Shown here: piece by piece, positions 63,575 to 64,000 of the stretch
Numbering within the stretch: position 1 is the first letter of the stretch
Layout: each line of letters opens with the position of its first letter
The notes under the pieces: model-generated
The model's database searches: none
What the model saw: the letters and a program-made list of their open reading frames with translations, nothing else
What the model was told of the DNA's origin: nothing
Source of the DNA: an uncultured Granulosicoccaceae bacterium
GTDB taxonomy: Bacteria > Pseudomonadota > Gammaproteobacteria > Granulosicoccales > Granulosicoccaceae
Reading direction: 5' to 3'
DNA length: 64,000 nucleotides
NCBI GenBank assembly: GCA_938041955.1
Contig: CALISD010000001.1
Location: 1 to 64,000, forward strand
Position numbers and translations under genes: made by a program

Positions 63575-64000
63575 GTGAACATATATATCAGTAATATTCT
63601 GCGTGGTGCAGTGTTGTTACTTACCTTGTTGGCATTTTCGGCGCATGCACAGAAGATCAGTGATCTTGGCGAAGAAGTCAGCGCTGAGGCGGACACAGTA
63701 GTCGCGCCAGAGGTAACGCGAATGGGCGACTGGAGTGTGGTGTGTGATGGGGAGGGCGGAACGGCCTGCGCCATGACACAGCTGGGTAAAGACTCACAGG
63801 GCTCACCGGCGATCGAATTTGTGGTGCGCAAAGTAGGCGAAGAAGACGCTGAAATTGATGGTGTGAAGATCGCAGCGGTGGCTGACATCATTACCCCGCT
63901 CGGTGTTCTGCTTGAATTTGGACTACGGCTTAAGATTGATGCCGGGGAGGAGCGCGGTGCACCGTTCAGAATCTGTCAGAAGCATGGATGTCTGGTTCGT
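63575..64000 (+). CDS. IalB-family (invasion-associated locus B) protein, 3' truncated by window end
   Basis: A GTG start with GGAG five bases upstream opens a frame that runs to the end of the window (142 codons). A signal peptide (LRGAVLLLTLLAFSAHA) precedes the IalB pattern: GDWSVVCD, a Cys-x-Met-x-Gln motif (CAMTQ), ITPLGVLLEFGLRLKID, PFRICQKHGC. The family is periplasmic and of poorly known function; the first members were found in Bartonella. The 3' end is missing because of the window limit only. Confidence 0.85.
   Translation, partial: MNIYISNILRGAVLLLTLLAFSAHAQKISDLGEEVSAEADTVVAPEVTRMGDWSVVCDGEGGTACAMTQLGKDSQGSPAIEFVVRKVGEEDAEIDGVKIAAVADIITPLGVLLEFGLRLKIDAGEERGAPFRICQKHGCLVR

Noticed and set aside
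1..64000. CRISPR arrays, tRNA/rRNA genes and insertion sequences
   Set aside because: Looked for spaced direct repeats, clover-leaf-like blocks and transposase motifs by eye; none found.

Overview
The window looks like chromosome from a marine-type gammaproteobacterium. The evidence is moderate-to-low GC, a large Wzx/Wzy-style exopolysaccharide (EPS) locus with a sulfotransferase, reductive pyrimidine catabolism, aerobic-type CobS/CobT and an IalB-family protein. I cannot fix genus or family from sequence alone; a Granulosicoccus- or Arenicella-like lineage is only a guess.

Positions 1-38,300 are one polysaccharide locus. The left part (1-16 kb) is AT-rich and mosaic in orientation. It holds a PhyH dioxygenase, a PglD-type acetyltransferase, a GT-C-like membrane protein, four GT4 glycosyltransferases, a PIG-L deacetylase, a PglC-type initiating sugar transferase, a sugar N-formyltransferase, an O-antigen ligase/polymerase, a secreted pectate-lyase-like protein, a sulfotransferase and a Wzx flippase. 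The middle part (16.4-27.5 kb) makes nucleotide sugars: a PglF/WbpM dehydratase with a PglE-type aminotransferase, rmlB-vanZ-rmlC-rmlD, and a reverse-strand WbpB/D/E/A set. The right part (27.9-38.1 kb) is export: an outer-membrane barrel, Wza-like and Wzc-like proteins.

Between wza and wzc sits a compact cassette (30,033-35,790): an SMR-type small membrane protein and a HAD-UbiA fusion on one strand, diverging from an epimerase, DprE1-like oxidase, DprE2-like SDR and HAD phosphatase. It resembles the mycobacterial decaprenyl-phosphoryl-arabinose route, so I propose a polyprenyl-phosphate-arabinofuranose supply for this polysaccharide. This is the most interesting system in the window.

From 38.3 to 49.9 kb there is an orphan PotD-like binding protein, an overlapping three-gene operon (GT2, nucleosidase-like, spore-photoproduct-lyase-like radical SAM), a CbpA co-chaperone, UDP-xylose synthase and a second epimerase, a beta-CASP RNase, a small GlsB-like membrane protein, a B12-binding radical SAM enzyme and a class IV aminotransferase.

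From 50.0 to 60.4 kb lies a reductive pyrimidine degradation cluster: PreT-PreA, a RutR-like regulator, an M20 N-carbamoyl hydrolase, a dihydropyrimidinase and a NitT/TauT-type ABC transporter. A RutR-like box lies in front of preT. The window ends with cobS, cobT and a truncated ialB-like gene. I see no rRNA, tRNA, CRISPR array or insertion sequence.
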